Below, piece after piece: positions 59,068-64,000 of a stretch of DNA of 64,000 bases. The notes below the pieces were generated by a model. The model worked only from the letters and a program-made list of their open reading frames with translations, had not been told where the DNA came from and did not search any database. Source of the DNA: Cliona cf. orientalis (taxonomy: Eukaryota > Porifera > Demospongiae > Clionaida > Clionaidae); NCBI GenBank assembly GCA_963930775.1, contig OZ005695.1:2914001-2978000 (forward strand), written 5' to 3'. Each line of letters starts with the position of its first letter. Position 1 is the first letter of the stretch. Position numbers and translations under genes: made by a program.

Positions 59068-60504
59068 CTCAGAAGACTGCTACATAACAGAGTGGCTACA
59101 TAATGTTTGATATTTCTGTACTCGCACTATATAATACAGAACAATAGAATTTGTTGACCCTGTATCATTTCCACATGCTATTAAACTTTGGTACTCAAAA
59201 AGGAGGTTGCTGGAGCCAAGAGTGCATAATAAAGTATGCACAATCTTTATTATGCACTCTTGCTGGATGGAGCCTTAGGGTATGTGGTAAAGGGTTACAC
59301 AACTCTAATGTTCAAAATTTCATTTCGGGACCAATCCTCAAACAAAAGTCTTAGAACAGTCCACCTTAAGAGATACTATTCTGCACTATCAATCTGCCAT
59401 GGTATTCAGTTGTGGTATGTGTTGAGTGCAGGTGATGGAAGTGGTATCCATGATAATTCTGGCCTTGAGTGCAGGCAAACGTGACAAGTGAGCTGAGGCA
59501 TATGGGCTGTGACTGGCTTAGACTATTACTTCCTATCCCTCCCTCTCTCCTATAATACTCTATAGGTTGAATTTGCTGTACTTTCCAATTTTTGTTGTCT
59601 TGTTTAATTTTCTGTAGTTGACATTGCATTTTTAGGTCTAAGAAATACAGTACATGCCATAAGGTTTCTAGGGACTGATGATTTACCAACTCAAACCACC
59701 TATCTTGGACCATAAACCACCAAGCACAAACCACTCCAACCAAAGTATGGACAGCTAATCAGCTACAGAAGCCAATCTACTTATCCTTATCATTGTGGCT
59801 TGCAGGGGAATTGCCTGAGGAGACTGCCCTTGCATGTAGGCAATCCCAAACTTGAGGGGAAACCATCCCATTGCATGGTCAAGAACTTCTTTTGTCCTAA
59901 CATGTACATTTGTACACTTGTACATGTACCTACACACTCAACTCAGATACATGTAGATGTGCTCAGTGCCTATAGAAACCATTGCTGCTCAGATTTGTGT
60001 TACATAAGTATAAAGTAAAACCTCACCATGTATTTGTGGATCTTGCTGGTTGATCCAAGCTGCCAGAGAGATTATAAATCCACGATTGTCCAACTTGGCA
60101 GGATCCTCATATCATGTCCTCAAATAAATTTTGAATAAATCTGCAAAGATGGAATATAGTTCCAAAAATAATCATTGCCATTCTGTGTTAGTCTTGCAAG
60201 CCAGACCCTCACATTTAAGACTATCTCTGTGTAATGAGTAATTTTTTCACCACTTTTGTTCAATTAATTTTCACCTGTGTAAGTTAAATTTTATTATCTC
60301 TTATTCCCTCCCTTGCTCTCCCTCTCTCCTTCTCCCATTTGTATTTTGAGTTCTGCAGTAGTTGTCTTGGCTCATTCTTGACTCCCAATTTATCTGTAGT
60401 GGACATTGCATTTTAGGTCTAATGATGTTATGCATCCCATATTGATACTACTCTAGGTAAGGACTTGTTTTTATAACAGTTAAAACAAACACATGTCAAA
60501 GTAT
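59068..60504. repeat. Conserved array spacer, copy E
   Basis: It is paralogous to the other spacers up to the inversion breakpoint at about 60505. The 82-codon ORF is frameshifted here by a short deletion (about 59460). No gene is supported. Confidence 0.7.
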
Positions 60505-60925
60505 AGGAAGAAGTACTGTTCATAAGAAGATTCCACTCAATTGTACATGTGAGTTGTACTAGAGAAGAGCTAGAGGTGCATGCATGTGCCCACACATCTA
60601 TCCATGTTGAGGGTGTATGTACATGTGCAAGTGTACAAGTTGGGACAATAGAGCTTTTATACATGTACCACCCTTATAGTTCTCAAGGCTAGGCACCTAG
60701 CCAAGTGGCTCTGCCTTTTGTTGGGATTAGGTTTGTCTAAGCAGGCAAGATGGAAAGGTTGCCCTTAGGTTTGGGATGGTTAGCAGAAGTTAAGCCTACT
60801 GAATTTTCATACAAGGGCTGTCTTGTCAGGCATTTCTCCTGCAAGCCACAATGATAAGGATAATCAATTGGCTTGTGTAGCTATTTGTGTGGTCCAAGAT
60901 AGTGGTTTGAGTTGATTACCCATAC
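60505..60925. other. Micro-inversion of about 420 bp at the Death-exon end
   Basis: In the other units the order is Death stop codon, then caattgtacatgtgag..., then cctagccaagtggctc. Here that block is reversed: 60505-60520 on the plus strand reads aggaagaagtactg, the last codons of the Death exon (Arg-Lys-Lys-Tyr-Cys), and 60896-60925 holds the far end of the spacer. gtat/atac microhomology stands at both joins. Confidence 0.85.
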
Positions 60926-63900
60926 TTAGTTCTTTGACTAGTGACTTGTATCTGGGGTAAGTATCTATAGCGTCAATGATGGCAGACCATGTGGGAGGTG
61001 GTTCAACTTGATTCAGCCATAGTTTCAACATCTCCCTGAAACACTTCTCTGACTCGTCATGATCACTTCTTATATTTCTCAGGTCCCCTTCTTTGAGTTC
61101 AAGAATAAGACCAATATTCTCCCAGTCAGCTGACACTTTGCTGAGGAGTTCTCTCAATAACACACTAATTTTTGGTGGTGAGGTCACCTCTGGTTGCCTG
61201 GGTCCACTGTCAGTCATTCTTGAACGTTTTGGATTTGATGGTCCTGTTTATAATGATTAACGTAATCTCTGGATATACTCCCTTAAAAATATACTAGGCT
61301 GAGATCGAATTTACAAATTTTGACTATGCACGTATTGCTACAGTAATTTAGACTTACGTCATATAAATGCTTAGCATGTTATATAGTTACAAGACCTTAA
61401 TTGGGGTGCATGAGATGTATTGGTTGAAGGTACCCCAAATAAGGTCTTGGCAACAGTCTTGTCGTCCCCTCTTCTCATTGGCCTAACCTAAACTAATAGA
61501 TAGCTTTACTTACCTGGTTCTGAGTCTGCACCTTCAGGATCACTGTGTCCTCGTTTCCTTCCAGTACCTTGTGGTTCTGTAGTGGTCATATCTGTACAGA
61601 CAAGGAAAATTGTACTGCATTGTGACAGATAATCATCTTGCATTGGATGCATCATGCATGCCATGGCCAGCAAGAGCATACCACACAAATAGAGAGGATT
61701 GAACATGCTATAATTATGTTCCATGTGTTTTTTTTTTTCAGTTTCATGCACCTGTTGATGGTGTCCCATTGGAGCTCTATCCTTAGTTTGAATCTTATAT
61801 GCACTTCACTTTGATAAGAATAAACAACAAACCTACACAATGTGATGCAAGGGGTGGGTGCACTGGCATACCCACATGCACCACTCCTCCCCCCCCCCTC
61901 AGCCCTACCTGGTGACGTCATTGATATCCATAATATTTATAATTATACAAATCTTTTGGTTTCCACTCACTGAGTTTTGTATCCAGCCCATTGGCTGCAG
62001 ATGGTGGATGCACCAGAAGCAGATGGATCCAGTCTACTTCTTTTACTGGGAGGGGGACCTGGACAATCTATAGCTGTTACACAACACAGTGAGAGTCATG
62101 TTAGCAGATTGTAAGTTTGTCTGGTATACATGTACCTGCTGCAGCCAAGTCTCTAAATCTCTCTTCAGGTTGAGAATTAGGATCTGGAAAAAATAAAGAG
62201 TGGGTAGGAGAAAGAAGTATGTACAAAGTGATCACAACTGTCATGGTTGGTGTATAGCTAATAATATTATGTTGGTTCATACCTTCAGCTAGTCTCGTGA
62301 ACCAGACCACTCCCTCAGCAGCGCTGGGTGTATTGCATCACCAGCACGCAGGGTGGTGATGCAATACACCTAGCGCTGTGGAGGGAGTGGTCTGGTTCAC
62401 AAGACTAACCTTCAGCAGGGAGGTTGATGACAAAGAGATCATTACGATACTTTGCTCCTCTCAGATTGATTTGATGTTTCAGAGTTGGGACCTTTTTCTT
62501 CTTCTCTGGACCAGCTGTGGATGCACCAGAAGCAGATGGATCCAGTCTACTTCTTTTACTGGGAAGGGGACCTGGACGATCTATAGCTGTTACACAACAC
62601 AGTGAGAGTCATGTTAGCAGATTGTAACTTAGTCTGGTATGTATACCTGCTGCAGCCAAGTCTCCAAATGTCTCTGCAGGTTGAGAATTAGGATCTGGAA
62701 AATTAAATAAAAAACGTGGGCAGGAGAAAAGAGTATGTACAAAGTGATCACAATGGCATGGTTGGTGTATAGCTAATATGTTGGTTCATACATGTACCTT
62801 CGGCTAGTCTCATGAACCAGACAACTCTCTCAGCAGTGTTGGGTGTATTGCATCACCAGCACGCCGGAGGGTGATGCAATACACCCGCACCCAAGCGCTG
62901 TGGAGGGAGTGGTCTGGTTCACAAAACTAACCTTCAGCAGGGAGGTTGATGACAAAGAAATCATTAGGATACTTTGCTCCTCTCATATTGACTTGATGTT
63001 TCAGAGTTGGGACCTTTTCCTTCTCTCCAGAAACTTCAGCTAATAACTGGCAGCATGGAGTCAACTTGCCCCCTCTAAAGTTGTCCACCTGCTTCTTGGT
63101 TATCTGAGGTTGTAGCCAGTGAGGAAAGTTGGTTGCTATGCTGGGTGGATATGGTGTACACAAGAACTCACCACAGGGCGCATCAGTGGTGTGATCTCCC
63201 AGCCCTTGAGAGAGAGACCCTCCACAGGAATGTCCAGGGAGATGACATCTGCCTCGAATTCTACTGGTAGGTGTACACCAAGTATAGCACCTTTTTCTTT
63301 GTACTTCTTTTCTATCTCCTAGAGGGAACAATAGCTAACTACAGTTGTGTTGCATTGACGACTAACTCACAGTGAGATGTGCTTCAACATTCCATGACAC
63401 TACAAAATGAATTTTGCACAAATTTGGGCGTCCAGTATAGAAGATTTGTGAACAGTATTCCTTGTCCTCTGATCCCTCTTGTGTTGCTCCCACTCCAGAG
63501 AAACTATTCAGTTCAATGACACCATAAGAGTTGTGGCTGGTGAAGTTACCCCTCGGCAGCTGTTTGAAGGTGTAGGGGAGCTGTTTCTGACTGCAAACAG
63601 CTCGAACAAAGCTTAACTTAAGATTAGTAACATTCTCTGACTTAGCACAGTGCTGGATTTCCACTGTGATTGGTTTAGTGAACTTGCGCACATCCTCACA
63701 GCGCAGCCAGAAGATGGCACTGACCAGATGGGAGTTCTCAGGGAACTCATACTGGCCCGCTAGAGAGGCCTTGATGTTGATGGTGCAATGCTCCATGTCT
63801 GCTGGCAGACAGCCCTTAGGGATGTTGAGCTTCAGGCCATAGCCAGGCCATGTAATTTGCTGGTCATGATCAGAGTAGACTACCACAGTCATTTCTCCAC

Positions 63901-63961
63901 ACACTTCTACACCACGCAAGTTCCAGGTGGCTGTGGACATGTAGGTAGCTAGCTCCACAAA
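60864..63961 (-). CDS. Divergent ZU5-Death gene with duplicated linker exons, 5' end off the window
   Basis: Exons: ~63961-63371 (ZU5: LKLNIPKGCLPADMEHC, HLVSAIFWLRCED, ITVEIQHCAKSE), 63318-63172, 63103-62932, 62694-62647, 62586-62410, 62183-62136, 61591-61514 (GRKRGH basic exon) and 61243-60864 (Death). The phases join cleanly. A further copy at 62073-61971 is 1 nt out of phase and is probably skipped. The ZU5 and next two exons are clearly homologous to but much more diverged than the array, while the last two exons are array-like, so the gene looks mosaic. An in-tandem duplication (62005-62517 and 62518-63030) repeats half of the third exon plus DPNSQP and PSKRSRLDPSASG linker exons. The Death C-terminus is rewritten by the micro-inversion: after YKSLVKELS it continues into inverted spacer. 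Confidence 0.75.
62290..62407. mobile_element. TAGTCTCG-family hairpin element with 9-bp duplication, copy 1
   Basis: It begins tagtctcgtgaaccagacca, ends tggtctggttcacaagacta and is flanked by ACCTTCAGC on both sides. The 9-bp duplication agrees with 44457-44781. The element's outer bases provide the GTTAGT splice donor of the adjacent exon. Confidence 0.85.
62805..62929. mobile_element. TAGTCTCG-family hairpin element, copy 2
   Basis: This is the tandem-duplicated sister of 62290-62407, flanked by ACCTTCGGC and ACCTTCAGC. The loop differs by a short insertion (gcacccaagc), so the two have drifted since duplication. Confidence 0.8.
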
Positions 63962-64000
63962 CTATTGCAGTTATAAAATGAGATGACATACCAGTAGTGG

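Larger units (their letters stand above)
62005..63030 (+). repeat. Two tandem copies of a 513-bp segment
   Basis: tggatgcaccagaagcagat starts at 62005 and again at 62518. Each unit carries a linker exon, a short DPNSQP exon, a TAGTCTCG hairpin element and the end of the third exon, so the duplication happened after the hairpin had inserted. Confidence 0.85.

Overview
This is a window of nuclear DNA from an invertebrate animal. Genes have short GT-AG introns, ankyrin-type ANK/ZU5/Death architecture and a TMF1-type golgin, and the DNA is AT-rich and packed with small inverted-repeat transposons. A demosponge such as Amphimedon is my best guess, but that is inference from gene content only.

Nearly all coding sequence is on the minus strand and forms one decayed tandem array. 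The repeating unit, read 5' to 3' on the minus strand, is (i) the last exons of a TMF1-like golgin gene, (ii) a gap that is only about 0.3 kb when uninterrupted, (iii) a six-exon gene encoding ankyrin repeats, a Pro/Ser linker, a ZU5 domain, two further conserved exons, a short basic exon and a Death domain, and (iv) a conserved spacer. Four ANK genes are present: copy 1 (4618 to beyond the left edge), copy 2 (18541-12757), copy 3 (31129-24774, split by a transposon) and copy 4 (53120-47346). Truncated relatives lie at 9625-9938, 36610-37309 and 60864-63961. The five TMF1 tail fragments (5795-7924, 20005-22230, 32582-34057, 41866-45491, 53405-59067) all carry a stop codon, frameshift, lost exon or truncation. 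Copies 2 and 4, and copy 3 once its transposon is removed, have exon lengths that sum to whole codons, so the ANK models are well supported.

Region by region: 0-4.6 kb ANK copy 1; 4.7-5.7 kb a transposon with a PHD-like ORF; 5.8-7.9 kb TMF1 fragment A; 7.9-12.7 kb spacer, Death remnant and inverted-repeat elements; 12.7-18.5 kb ANK copy 2; 18.5-20 kb a TTAA-flanked element in its promoter gap; 20-24.8 kb TMF1 fragment B and spacer; 24.8-31.1 kb ANK copy 3 with a second TTAA element; 31.1-36.6 kb elements, TMF1 fragment C and spacer; 36.6-37.3 kb truncated Death gene; 37.3-41.8 kb an island with a tRNA-like Pol III unit and a plus-strand gene resembling the ZGRF1 N-terminal (DUF2439) domain; 41.9-45.5 kb TMF1 fragment D split by 2.85 kb; 45.5-53.1 kb spacer and ANK copy 4; 53.4-59.1 kb TMF1 fragment E with several transposons; 59.1-64 kb spacer, a micro-inversion and a divergent ZU5/Death gene running off the right edge.

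ANK, ZU5 and Death modules together suggest cytoplasmic scaffold or death/immune signalling proteins, laid out like canonical ankyrins and with parallels to the ANK-Death layout of NF-kB p105/p100. Copy number, repeat number and transposon load all differ between neighbours, so the locus looks like an expanding and decaying receptor or adaptor cluster.
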